From Clostridia bacterium (lineage in GTDB: Bacteria > Bacillota_A > Clostridia > Lachnospirales > Lachnospiraceae): a stretch of 14,071 bases of DNA. Location of the stretch: NCBI GenBank assembly GCA_012515365.1, contig JAAYYM010000578.1:1-14071 (forward strand), read 5' to 3'. The notes under the pieces are model-generated. The model did no database searches and was not told where the DNA came from. It saw only the letters and a program-made list of their open reading frames with translations. A program made the translations under genes and the position numbers. This document shows positions 1 to 6,802 of the stretch, piece after piece. Within the stretch, counting starts at the first letter, position 1, and the number at the start of each line of letters is the position of its first letter.

Positions 1-693
1 AGCTCTTACAGAAAGAGGTATCTCTACTGCAAATACATTAACGCTTGAAGAATACGCATCATAAACCTGCATGGAAATATCCTTTGCATAGTTCGTCCTA
101 TTATCTACCATAGTAAGCAAAATACCCTCTATCTTTAGCTGCGGATTCAACTGACGTTTTACCCTTCCAATCGTCTTAATCAACTGCTGTAAGCCCTTTA
201 CCGGCAGATAGGCAGCCTGCACCGGAATTAACACAGAATCAGCGGATGCAAGTGCATTTACGGTCAACATCCCAAGCGAAGGCATGCAATCAATAATAAT
301 GTAATCATAGTCTTTTCTTGCATAGCTGATAAACTCCCTAAGAATCGTCTCCCTGCTGATAACACCAATCAAAGAAATCTCTAATCCTGACAATTCAATA
401 TTACCCGGCAGAATATCCACACCTTCCTCATGATGTAAAATACCCTGCTTCGAATCCACCTGTTCATCATTGATAATCTTCATCATAGCTGTTGCCAACG
501 TATACTCCATTTGGTCAGGCTCAGAATATCCCAAGCTGATAGTCAGCGAACCCTGCGGGTCCGCATCTATCAAAAGCACTTTCTTACCTTCTCTAGCAAG
601 TCCAATACCTAAATTTACACACGTTACTGTCTTTCCAACACCGCCCTTTTGATTGGCTACGGCAATAACTCTACATTCGTTCTCTCTACACAT
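1..693 (-). CDS. ParA/Soj-family partition ATPase (partial, C-terminus beyond window)
   Basis: ParA-type ATPase expected to work with a DNA-bound partner (ParB) to segregate or maintain a replicon or excised element in the cytoplasm. The visible 231 residues begin MCRENECRVIAVANQ. They carry the deviant Walker A box KGGVGKT (16-22), the Walker A' stretch LIDADPQG (41-48) and a Walker B strand YIIIDCMPS (131-139), all intact. The frame is open to base 1, so the last 25-40 residues of a normal ~260-residue ParA are cut off by the window edge. The start is supported by AGAGGAGGAT at 701-710. The ATG lies 1 nt after the stop of the DUF6462-like gene, so the two are cotranscribed and probably translationally coupled. 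The opening MCREN, the HHEEGVDILPGNIELSG segment and the neighbour resemble ParA proteins of Clostridia integrative conjugative elements rather than chromosomal Soj, which normally sits beside ParB near oriC. Family call is secure; the mobile-element assignment is inference. Confidence 0.93.
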   Translation of the reverse strand, partial: MCRENECRVIAVANQKGGVGKTVTCVNLGIGLAREGKKVLLIDADPQGSLTISLGYSEPDQMEYTLATAMMKIINDEQVDSKQGILHHEEGVDILPGNIELSGLEISLIGVISRETILREFISYARKDYDYIIIDCMPSLGMLTVNALASADSVLIPVQAAYLPVKGLQQLIKTIGRVKRQLNPQLKIEGILLTMVDNRTNYAKDISMQVYDAYSSSVNVFAVEIPLSVRA

Positions 694-694
694 T

Positions 695-1183
695 TTAGAA
701 ATCCTCCTCTGCAAATGATTCAATGAAAGCATCAACCTTCTCAACATTAACTAACACTACACCTTTAACTTTTCTAACTGCTCCTGCATCCTTTGCAAGA
801 CTTTCAAAGCTATGCAAGCCCATAGAATACAGCTGAGCTCCCTCTGCATATCTCACATACTTTTTCTTCTTTTCTCCAACTAACTCTTCTAAATTTTCTA
901 CTTCTCTTCTTGCTCTTGGCATCTTAATTACCTCTCTTTTCTCTGATTCACTTCTGTCATCTGTTACTAAATAATGCTCATCCAAATAAGCATCCAGCTT
1001 CTCCATATCAACTATTGCCGTTTTCCTCAGCGCCCATGTAGCTCCTGCTTCCTTAGCAACTGATACAAAGGTCCAATATGGCATGCTGTACATCTTCGCA
1101 CCGATTGCGTAGGAAATATAGGTCTTGCCCCTACCTTCCAAATACTTATCCAGATTTACCGGTGGCGATTTCTTTCTTGGCAT
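695..1183 (-). CDS. Tandem two-domain DUF6462-like (excisionase/HTH-like) protein
   Basis: Small basic protein of 162 residues built from two copies of one ~48-residue domain, residues ~22-69 and ~109-156. The copies share about 20 of 48 positions. Each shows the pattern Y-x-x-Y-A-x-G-A-x-x-Y-S-M, then F-x-S-x-A-K-x-A-G-A, then V-x-x-x-E-K-x-D-A. A charged linker (70-108) rich in R, K and E joins them. The domain matches my memory of DUF6462, short proteins with a winged-HTH/excisionase-like look that accompany mobile elements in Lachnospiraceae and usually have a single copy. DNA binding is inferred, not shown. The open frame extends upstream to 1312, but AAAGGAGG at 1189-1196 sits 5 nt before the ATG at 1183, so MPRKKSPPVN is the likely start. 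The longer version would also be read through a terminator-like hairpin. The gene is followed 1 nt later by parA. Confidence 0.75.
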   Translation of the reverse strand: MPRKKSPPVNLDKYLEGRGKTYISYAIGAKMYSMPYWTFVSVAKEAGATWALRKTAIVDMEKLDAYLDEHYLVTDDRSESEKREVIKMPRARREVENLEELVGEKKKKYVRYAEGAQLYSMGLHSFESLAKDAGAVRKVKGVVLVNVEKVDAFIESFAEEDF

Positions 1184-1188
1184 GTACG

Positions 1189-1196
1189 CCTCCTTT
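1189..1196 (-). promoter_or_regulatory. Ribosome binding site fixing the start of the DUF6462-like gene
   Basis: AAAGGAGG on the minus strand lies 5 nt upstream of the ATG at 1181-1183. It argues against the upstream in-frame ATG at 1312, which would add 43 residues with no domain character. Confidence 0.85.
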
Positions 1197-1220
1197 CTTT
1201 CAGATGCCTTAGAACGCAAA

Positions 1221-1262
1221 AAGGCACCTACGCCTAGTATTTTTACTAAACGTAAGTGCCTT
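1221..1262 (-). terminator. Long hairpin with T-run: terminator or leader attenuator
   Basis: Inverted repeat of 42 bases. AAGGCAC (1221-1227) pairs with GTGCCTT (1256-1262), TACG (1229-1232) with CGTA (1251-1254), and TAGTA (1235-1239) with TACTA (1244-1248) around a TTTT loop. The stem has 16 pairs interrupted by one single mismatch and one double mismatch. On the minus strand the stem is followed by TTTTT (1218-1222) and then GCG, the layout of an intrinsic terminator. It lies 209 nt after the lysS stop and only 37 nt before the ATG of the DUF6462-like gene. It may end lysS transcription and insulate the putative element. If that gene's promoter is upstream, it acts as a conditional terminator in its leader. 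There is little room for a promoter between hairpin and gene. Confidence 0.7.
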
Positions 1263-1282
1263 AAATTCATAAAATTTAATCG

Positions 1283-1316
1283 GCTGTCCCTGTCCTGACA
1301 CGTTTTTGACACATGC
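1283..1316. repeat. Cluster of TGTC/GACA motifs (REP-like)
   Basis: In about 34 bases the motif TGTC or its complement GACA occurs several times: CTGTCCC, TGTCCTGACA (1291-1300, itself a small inverted repeat) and TTGACAC. On the minus strand it reads GTGTCA, AAAACGTGTCAG, GACAGGGACAG. Similar GTGTC/GGGACAG strings occur as scattered extragenic palindromes in Firmicutes, from memory. No transposase is nearby and there is no second full copy in the window, so the class is uncertain. TGTCCTGA recurs at 1410-1417. Confidence 0.35.
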
Positions 1317-1470
1317 TTTTCAGTCCATAGAAACTATTAATTTTTCAAGATAAAAACCATACAGCTCCTTAGAAAGCCTACTACATCCAATAGAATCGTT
1401 GTACATTCGTGTCCTGATTGGATTGAATTGGTTGCCTATGGATTTCTATAAACCTCCAGAACTCCATACA

Positions 1471-2988
1471 CTAATTCAAGCTCTTCATCGTCGGAAACAA
1501 CAACACATCCCTAATCGCCGGCTGATTCGTCAACAGCATAACCAAACGATCAATGCCGTATCCGATGCCGCCTGTAGGTGGCATACCGATCTCCAGTGCA
1601 TTCAAGAAGTCCTCATCTGTATGGTTTGCTTCCTCATCACCAGCTGCGAACGCAGCTTCCTGAGCAGCAAAACGTGCTCGCTGATCGATCGGATCATTCA
1701 GCTCAGAATATGCATTACACATTTCCCTTGCTGTGATATAAAGTTCAAAACGCTCTGTGATTTCCGGATTACTCGGTTTTCTCTTAGTCAAAGGTGAGAT
1801 CTCTACAGGATGATCCATGATAAATGTAGGCTGGATCAAATGCTCCTCTACAAATTCCTCAAAGAAGAGATTCAGAATATCACCTTTCGTGTGTCTTGCC
1901 TCATAATGAACGCTCTTTTCATCAGCCAGTTTCTTAGCTTCCTCAACAGTTTTGATTTCTGAGAAATCAATACCTGCATATTTTTTAACCGCATCAATCA
2001 TAGTCAGACGCTCAAACGGCTTGCCAAGATCAATTTCAACATCTCCATAAGTAACCATTGTAGTTCCATTGACTTCCATGGCAACATGACGGAACATCTC
2101 TTCGGTCAGATCCATCATTCCAATGTAGTCTGTATATGCCTGATAAAGCTCCATCAGCGTAAACTCAGGATTATGTCTGGTGTCAAGACCTTCATTTCTA
2201 AATACACGTCCGATTTCATAGACGCGCTCCATTCCACCTACGATCAGTCTCTTCAGATATAATTCCAGAGAAATTCTTAACTTAACATCCTCATCAAGCG
2301 CATTGTAATGCGTTTCAAAAGGTCTTGCTGCAGCACCACCGGCATTTGATACAAGCATCGGTGTCTCTACCTCCAAGAATCCTTTGTTGTCTAAGAAACG
2401 ACGAATAGAGCTGATAATCTGTGAACGCTTAACAAATGTATCTCTGACCTCCTGATTCATGATCAGATCCAGATATCTCTGTCTATAACGCATGTCTGTG
2501 TTTGTCAGACCATGATGTTTCTCAGGTAAGATTTGAAGGCTCTTTGACAACAGTTGTACAGAAGAAGCATGTATTGAAATTTCACCAGTCTGCGTTTTAA
2601 ATACAGCACCCGTGATTCCCACGATATCACCAATATCCATTTTCTTAAATGCAGCATATGGTTCCTCACCGATTGCATCTCTTGCCACATAAATCTGGAT
2701 ATTTCCCTGAAGATCCTGTACATTACAGAATGAAGCTTTACCCATGACTCTTTTGAACATGATTCTTCCGGCTACGCTGACATCCGCTCCATCCATTTCA
2801 TCAAACTTATTTTTGATTTCCATGCTATGATGCGACACATCATATTTCATGACCTGAAAAGGATCTTTCCCGTCTGCCTGAAGCTGTTCCAGTTTTTCAC
2901 GGCGCACTTTTAAAAGCTGCTTAACATCCGGCTCCTGCTGATTTTTGTTTTGCTTCTGATTCTTCTTATTTTCCTGCTGTTCGCCCAA
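1471..2988 (-). CDS. lysS: Lysyl-tRNA synthetase, class II
   Basis: Charges tRNA-Lys with lysine using ATP in the cytoplasm. The 505-residue protein has a Q/N/K-rich N-terminal tail, the conserved VRREKLEQL helix, an OB-fold anticodon-binding domain (~50-150) and a class II catalytic domain. Motif 1 is around [18 protein letters not shown]. Motif 2 includes [15 protein letters not shown] followed by [10 protein letters not shown]. Motif 3 is [13 protein letters not shown] near the C-terminus. The lysine-pocket segment [13 protein letters not shown] is present. Length is normal for bacterial LysS. An in-frame GTG exists at 2997, but it directly abuts the Shine-Dalgarno. AAAGGAG at 2997-3003 is 8 nt from a TTG at 2986-2988, so TTG (protein start MGEQQENKK) is the better choice. 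The gene follows greA by 42 nt and is probably cotranscribed from the promoter at 3591-3620. Confidence 0.97.
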   Translation of the reverse strand: MGEQQENKKNQKQNKNQQEPDVKQLLKVRREKLEQLQADGKDPFQVMKYDVSHHSMEIKNKFDEMDGADVSVAGRIMFKRVMGKASFCNVQDLQGNIQIYVARDAIGEEPYAAFKKMDIGDIVGITGAVFKTQTGEISIHASSVQLLSKSLQILPEKHHGLTNTDMRYRQRYLDLIMNQEVRDTFVKRSQIISSIRRFLDNKGFLEVETPMLVSNAGGAAARPFETHYNALDEDVKLRISLELYLKRLIVGGMERVYEIGRVFRNEGLDTRHNPEFTLMELYQAYTDYIGMMDLTEEMFRHVAMEVNGTTMVTYGDVEIDLGKPFERLTMIDAVKKYAGIDFSEIKTVEEAKKLADEKSVHYEARHTKGDILNLFFEEFVEEHLIQPTFIMDHPVEISPLTKRKPSNPEITERFELYITAREMCNAYSELNDPIDQRARFAAQEAAFAAGDEEANHTDEDFLNALEIGMPPTGGIGYGIDRLVMLLTNQPAIRDVLLFPTMKSLN

Positions 2989-2996
2989 ATCTAACA

Positions 2997-3003
2997 CTCC
3001 TTT
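2997..3003 (-). promoter_or_regulatory. Ribosome binding site deciding a TTG start for lysS
   Basis: AAAGGAG is followed by an 8-nt spacer and TTG at 2988. The in-frame GTG at 2995-2997 shares a base with the Shine-Dalgarno itself and so cannot be initiated from it. The choice changes the protein N-terminus by three residues. Confidence 0.75.
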
Positions 3004-3030
3004 ATCTGCAGATATACATCTGCCAGTTAA

Positions 3031-3513
3031 TTAATTTGATCTCTGAATTTCAAGTACCTTATATTTTAATACACCTGCCTGTGTTTCTACAGAAATAGTT
3101 TCACCCTTCTTAGCACCGATTAAAGCTCTGCCGACAGGTGATTCATTTGAAATCTTGCCCTTTAAGCTGTTTGCTTCAGCAGAACCAACTATCTTATATT
3201 CCATTTCTTCCTTTAGTTCTTTATCAAGAATTTTCACACGGCATCCAATGCTGATCTTGTCAAGATCGATTTCATCTTCCAAAACAACCTCTGCATTTTT
3301 AAGGATTTTTTCAATTTCTTCAATTCTTGTTTCGATGTCACGCTGCTCATCCTTTGCTGCATCATATTCTGCATTTTCAGATAAATCGCCCTGTTCTCTA
3401 GCTTCCTTTATTTTCTCTGCTACTTCCTGTCTTTTTACTACTTTGAGGTCATGCAGTTCATTCTCAAGCTTCTGAAGACCTTCATAAGTAAGTATGTTTT
3501 TCTTTTCTTCCAT
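3031..3513 (-). CDS. greA: Transcription elongation factor GreA
   Basis: GreA enters the RNA polymerase secondary channel and stimulates cleavage of backtracked RNA. The protein has 160 residues, the usual length. An N-terminal antiparallel coiled coil (about 10-76) carries the tip sequence GDLSENAEY (42-50), whose acidic residues D43 and E46 are those used to position the catalytic metal. A C-terminal FKBP-like domain (about 80-158) ends with the [14 protein letters not shown] stretch (125-138). The ATG at 3511-3513 is preceded by AAGGTG at a short distance. It is the first gene of a greA-lysS pair behind a strong promoter at 3591-3620. Nothing looks truncated or unusual. Confidence 0.97.
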   Translation of the reverse strand: MEEKKNILTYEGLQKLENELHDLKVVKRQEVAEKIKEAREQGDLSENAEYDAAKDEQRDIETRIEEIEKILKNAEVVLEDEIDLDKISIGCRVKILDKELKEEMEYKIVGSAEANSLKGKISNESPVGRALIGAKKGETISVETQAGVLKYKVLEIQRSN

Positions 3514-3590
3514 TGTTACACCTTGCCTCTCTTATTTTCTTTATTTATAACGTTTCCGTACTCATTCATATTTCTTAAAACAATGAACGT

Positions 3591-3620
3591 ATTATACCCC
3601 ATTCGAACAAGCAGTGTCAA
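3591..3620 (-). promoter_or_regulatory. Consensus sigma-A promoter for greA-lysS
   Basis: Minus-strand -35 TTGACA (3615-3620) and -10 TATAAT (3591-3596) both match consensus perfectly, with an 18-nt spacer. Predicted transcription starts near 3584, giving a leader of about 70 nt before greA. The -35 lies 5 nt beyond the stop of the upstream 226-residue gene, and no terminator separates them, so some read-through from the coaX-dusB unit is possible. Confidence 0.88.
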
Positions 3621-3625
3621 GGACA

Positions 3626-4306
3626 TCAAAGCTTTTCAGGGTACCGCCCTTTCAGATACCTACAATGAATTCCACAATTTCGATAGTCCTGATCTTTAAG
3701 AATTCCAAAAAGAGCTTCAAACAAATGATTATCAATCTGTTGATCTCCCCAAACATACACAAAATTCTCATTCAGATACAATCTGCTGTCAAACAAAAAG
3801 TCTGCATCCTCTGGGATCGATGGCATGCACTGAAGCAGCATCCCATTCTCCATAAAGAGCTCCTCTTCAAGCTCTGAAAAATCTTCTTCATATCTTGTAA
3901 TCACATAAAGCATATCCACTTCTTGATATATCTGTCTGATGATACACTCGGCGCTATGATCATTTCGGTCACGTATCGCTACACGCGTCTTATTGATCGG
4001 CAGCTCATATTGATTACATGCATGTATCAGCAAATCAAGTGAATAATACTCCAGCGCCGGCCTTGTACTAATTTTCGCATGAGCAGAATCAACAAAAATC
4101 CGATTACTCATAGCATCACCAACAATGACCAATTCTGTTTTATTGATTCCCAGACGACGGATGATTTTCTTGAGAAATCCTGCAATATGTTTTTGCTCCG
4201 TCTGTGACATATCCCGCGGCATTTTTCTAAGCATCTTCTGCCGCCATCCCTGTGATTTTTTTTGTGGCAATCCCTGTGCCACATAGATCATAACCTTATT
4301 TACCAT
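3626..4306 (-). CDS. Conserved-looking hypothetical protein between dusB and greA
   Basis: I do not recognise this 226-residue protein. It is soluble, with no signal peptide or membrane segment. A basic N-terminus (~15-52, many K/R) is followed by alternating hydrophobic strands and helices suggestive of an alpha/beta fold: ELVIVGDAMSNRIFVDSA (58-75), KTRVAIRDRNDHSAE (106-120) and MLYVITRYEEDFSELEEEL (132-150). The acidic stretch EEDFSELEEEL and three cysteines (121, 160, 211), plus a fourth at 215, are notable. The start is uncertain. ATG at 4306 has no good Shine-Dalgarno, with a TATAAT-like string only 6 nt upstream, and an in-frame ATG at 4291 (residue 6) is an alternative with AAGG too close. 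It lies 93 nt after dusB. Length, open frame and amino-acid pattern support a real gene. Its position suggests a housekeeping-linked role, which is only an inference. Confidence 0.72.
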   Translation of the reverse strand: MVNKVMIYVAQGLPQKKSQGWRQKMLRKMPRDMSQTEQKHIAGFLKKIIRRLGINKTELVIVGDAMSNRIFVDSAHAKISTRPALEYYSLDLLIHACNQYELPINKTRVAIRDRNDHSAECIIRQIYQEVDMLYVITRYEEDFSELEEELFMENGMLLQCMPSIPEDADFLFDSRLYLNENFVYVWGDQQIDNHLFEALFGILKDQDYRNCGIHCRYLKGRYPEKL

Positions 4307-4399
4307 AAGGCATTATATGATATATTCGCATCTGTTATTCTGGATATAATAAACGAGTACTCCAAACTATCTAATATTGACATCCATGGCACATGCACT

Positions 4400-5377
4400 C
4401 TAGCTTCTATCTACGTCTGCACACATTGTCTCCACAACTGCCTTAAGCTCCTCATAGGTCTCTATCGTATTTAGTCTTTGCCTGATTTTAGATGCTCCCG
4501 GAAATCCTGCCGTGTACCATGCTGCATGTTTTCTCATCTCATGTAGACCTTTAAACTCACCCTTATGCTGTGAAAGAAGTGCTGCATGCTTTAAAATCAT
4601 TTCGGCAATCTCGCTTTTTGTAGGTCCCTTCGGCATATGCCCTGTTTCAAAATAAGTATTCAGCTGAGAAAAAATCCATGGGTTGCCCTGCGCAGCCCTG
4701 CCTATCATTAAACCGTCACAGTTGGTTTCTTCCATGATTTTGACTGCGCTTTGCGCTGACGAGATATCTCCATTACCAATGACAGGTATTTTCACAGCAT
4801 CCTTAACCTTTGCTATGATCTCCCAGTCAGCTTTTCCGGAATAATACTGTTCCCTTGTACGCCCATGTACAGCAATTGCAGCTGCACCGTTCGCTTCTGC
4901 AATTTTCGCTATTTCTACCGCATTTACATGTTCATCATCAAATCCTTTACGGATTTTAATCGTAACCGGTTTTTTTATGGCACGCACTGTCTGGTAAACA
5001 ATCTTTCCAATTAGAACAGGATCCTTCATAAGGGCAGATCCTTCACCATTATTTACTACCTTAGGTACTGGACAACCCATATTGATGTCAAGAATGGCAA
5101 ATGGTCTCTCCTCAATCTGCTTCGCCATCTCACTGATGATCTGAGGATCACTTCCAAACAACTGTAAAGACACCGGACATTCTTCTGGATGGATTTCCAG
5201 TAATTCAATCGTATTTTTATTACGATGCAGAATTGCCTTTGCACTGATCATCTCCATACAAAGCAGACCTGCTCCCTGCTCCTTGCAAAGCAATCGAAAT
5301 GGCAGGTCAGTTACCCCTGCCATTGGAGCCAGAATAAGTTGATTATTCAGTTCCACATTTCCAATTTTTAATTTCAT
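4400..5377 (-). CDS. dusB: tRNA-dihydrouridine synthase, DusB-type
   Basis: FMN-dependent enzyme that reduces uridines in the tRNA D-loop to dihydrouridine using NADPH. The 325-residue protein starts with the FMN-binding barrel ([15 protein letters not shown], 14-28). It has the substrate-handling MEMISA segment (41-46), the catalytic cysteine in [10 protein letters not shown] (Cys102), KIRKG (141-145), HGRT (171-174), GNGDI (201-205) and the phosphate-binding GRAAQGNPW (227-235). A helical tRNA-binding C-terminal domain (~250-325) includes [10 protein letters not shown] (279-288). Length is normal. The ATG overlaps the coaX TGA in an ATGA (5374-5377), so the two are translationally coupled. 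Dus subfamily is assigned from motif style and length and could be another bacterial Dus. Confidence 0.94.
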   Translation of the reverse strand: MKLKIGNVELNNQLILAPMAGVTDLPFRLLCKEQGAGLLCMEMISAKAILHRNKNTIELLEIHPEECPVSLQLFGSDPQIISEMAKQIEERPFAILDINMGCPVPKVVNNGEGSALMKDPVLIGKIVYQTVRAIKKPVTIKIRKGFDDEHVNAVEIAKIAEANGAAAIAVHGRTREQYYSGKADWEIIAKVKDAVKIPVIGNGDISSAQSAVKIMEETNCDGLMIGRAAQGNPWIFSQLNTYFETGHMPKGPTKSEIAEMILKHAALLSQHKGEFKGLHEMRKHAAWYTAGFPGASKIRQRLNTIETYEELKAVVETMCADVDRS

Positions 5378-6144
5378 TTTTTATTACGCTGATAAATAAG
5401 ACGAATTCCCTCCAGCGTCAGGATATTATTATATACCTCAATACTTTTCGTCTCTGCTGCAATGATTTTACCCAAACCACCTGTCGCAATAACCTTTAGA
5501 TCCTTATATCCGGTTTCCTTTTTCACCTGTTTGATGATGTACTCTGTCTGACCGATCTGACCATATAATAAACCTGCCTGCATACTTGAAATCGTATCTT
5601 GTCCAAGTATAGACTTTGGTTTAATGATCTCGATCTCAGGAAGCTTTGCAGTTCTCTGCCAGAGTGCTTCTGCACAAATTCTGATTCCCGGCGCTGTGAT
5701 TCCGGCACTAAACCGACCATCCTCGGTGATCAGATCATATGTGGTCGCAGTTCCATAATCAATGACTAACACCGGTCCACCATATAATTCATAAGCTGCA
5801 ACTGCATCTACCACACGGTCTGCCCCGATTTCCTTCGGATTTGCGGTATCAATCTTGATTCCGGTCTTTATACCGGGTCCGACCATCATTGGTATCAGTT
5901 TTAGATACTTTATAATTGCATTTTCCAGAGAATGCATGATATTAGGAACAACACTGGCAATCATAACGCCATGGATGTCCTTAACATCAAGTTCCTGTTT
6001 TGTGATCAGATCCGTTATCATCAATCCATATTCATCTGATGTTCTTTGTAGCTTTGAAACCATACGAAACGTCGCAACCAGCTCGGTCTCTTTGTAGACG
6101 CCATATGTAATATTTGTATTTCCGACATCAATTACCAGTAACAA
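5374..6144 (-). CDS. coaX: Type III pantothenate kinase
   Basis: Catalyses the first step of coenzyme A synthesis, ATP-dependent phosphorylation of pantothenate. The 256-residue protein belongs to the acetate/sugar kinase fold. It has the phosphate loop DVGNTN (6-11), GADR (107-110) with the proposed catalytic Asp109, the DYGTATTYD second ATP-binding motif (129-137) including the monovalent-cation Asp, and APGI followed by the TAKLPEI segment (151-171). The TGGLGK motif is at 221-226. Length is typical. The start is 2 nt after the stop of the DUF6145-like gene, and its end overlaps dusB by 4 nt, placing it in the middle of the long operon. CoaX enzymes are classically resistant to CoA feedback, a family property not tested here. 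Confidence 0.96.
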   Translation of the reverse strand: MLLVIDVGNTNITYGVYKETELVATFRMVSKLQRTSDEYGLMITDLITKQELDVKDIHGVMIASVVPNIMHSLENAIIKYLKLIPMMVGPGIKTGIKIDTANPKEIGADRVVDAVAAYELYGGPVLVIDYGTATTYDLITEDGRFSAGITAPGIRICAEALWQRTAKLPEIEIIKPKSILGQDTISSMQAGLLYGQIGQTEYIIKQVKKETGYKDLKVIATGGLGKIIAAETKSIEVYNNILTLEGIRLIYQRNKK

Positions 6145-6146
6145 AC

Positions 6147-6488
6147 CTATTCCTCCTCTGATAAATCCATTCCTAATATAAATACTTTATAATACAGAGA
6201 CAATGACCGAAACAGCTCCTGCCTCTTCATAGTGATTTCCTTTGCCAGAAGACCGCTTCCAACCTCGTCATAAAGCAAATCTGATGGATCAGCCATAACT
6301 CTGATCTGTATTTCACCATCTTCATCAAACACGATCGTGAAAATCCCACCGACCTCTTCTGTATACAAAACACTGATTACATGCAGCTCATCCTTAATTG
6401 ACTCCGGTAATCCATTGAATTGCTCATTAAAATAATATTTCTGTTCGTATGCATTAGCACCGCATAAAACAAGTTCTTCATTATCCAT
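6147..6488 (-). CDS. Small DUF6145-like protein
   Basis: Small acidic cytoplasmic protein of 113 residues beginning [20 protein letters not shown]. It matches my memory of DUF6145, a family of unknown function confined to Lachnospiraceae-type Clostridia, typified by the opening [15 protein letters not shown] and the middle segment [15 protein letters not shown]. It has no membrane segment and no catalytic motif I can name. Two in-frame ATGs lie upstream (6500 and 6530), but GAGGA at 6494-6498 sits 5 nt before the ATG at 6488, making that the probable start. The 6500 ATG would have little ribosome binding sequence. The gene begins 11 nt after the preceding membrane protein's stop and ends 2 nt before coaX. 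Function cannot be assigned. The family name is from recollection. Confidence 0.75.
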   Translation of the reverse strand: MDNEELVLCGANAYEQKYYFNEQFNGLPESIKDELHVISVLYTEEVGGIFTIVFDEDGEIQIRVMADPSDLLYDEVGSGLLAKEITMKRQELFRSLSLYYKVFILGMDLSEEE

Positions 6489-6493
6489 TCTAA

Positions 6494-6498
6494 TCCTC
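6494..6498 (-). promoter_or_regulatory. Ribosome binding site fixing the DUF6145-like start
   Basis: GAGGA is 5 nt from the ATG at 6488. It overlaps the alternative ATG at 6498-6500, which therefore is unlikely to be used. Confidence 0.6.
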
Positions 6499-6499
6499 A

Positions 6500-6799
6500 T
6501 TATAAAATATGATTTAAAGATAACAGGCATAAGATTGACATTGCCAGAAAGATGATTGCTGTAATAAGGAACATGATTCCTGATGCACCTTTCTCCTTAA
6601 TCGAAATCAATGCATTCAGTAACGTCAGTACAAATCCCAGGAAAAAAATCAACGGAAAAAGTGCGGCCGTATAATTTCCTGAAAATGCAAATACTGTCAA
6701 AATAATAATAGCAATTCCTAAAATCATATTAAATAGATCTAAAGCAAATTTTTTAGATCTAATCGCATTTTTATAATATGCAGCTATTTCTTTTTTCAT
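6500..6799 (-). CDS. Small integral membrane protein, three predicted helices
   Basis: A 99-residue protein with a short basic N-terminus (KKEIAAYYKNAIRSKK) and three hydrophobic stretches, about 22-40, 45-66 and 74-95. The loop between helices 2 and 3 is charged and short (IKEKGASG). I do not recognise a named family. There are no conserved polar residues inside the helices that would suggest a transporter. By the positive-inside rule the N-terminus is probably cytoplasmic. It starts 3 nt after the argF stop and ends 11 nt before the DUF6145-like start, so it is clearly part of the operon. Its link to the SPFH/NfeD membrane proteins further upstream is possible but only inferred. Confidence 0.75.
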   Translation of the reverse strand: MKKEIAAYYKNAIRSKKFALDLFNMILGIAIIILTVFAFSGNYTAALFPLIFFLGFVLTLLNALISIKEKGASGIMFLITAIIFLAMSILCLLSLNHIL

Positions 6800-6802
6800 A
6801 AA

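Larger units (their letters stand above)
1184..1470. other. 287-base gene-poor gap between lysS and the putative mobile element
   Basis: This gap holds the hairpin at 1221-1262 and the TGTC/GACA cluster at 1283-1316. It also contains short open frames, the longest sensible one being 28 codons at 1320-1406 on the minus strand, with AGGA 5 nt before its ATG. No consensus sigma-A promoter stands out. If the left-hand genes belong to an integrated element, its end should lie in this gap, but no direct repeat of att type can be tested because the other end is outside the window. Confidence 0.6.

Noticed and set aside
1184..1312. 43-residue N-terminal extension of the DUF6462-like protein
   Set aside because: It would have to be translated through the terminator-like hairpin, has no ribosome binding site at 1312, and a strong AAAGGAGG marks the ATG at 1183.
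1399..1797. 132-codon open frame on the plus strand
   Set aside because: It lies antisense to lysS, which has full family motifs. Its composition (Cys, His, Ile, Leu rich) is that of a complement shadow, and it has no ribosome binding site.
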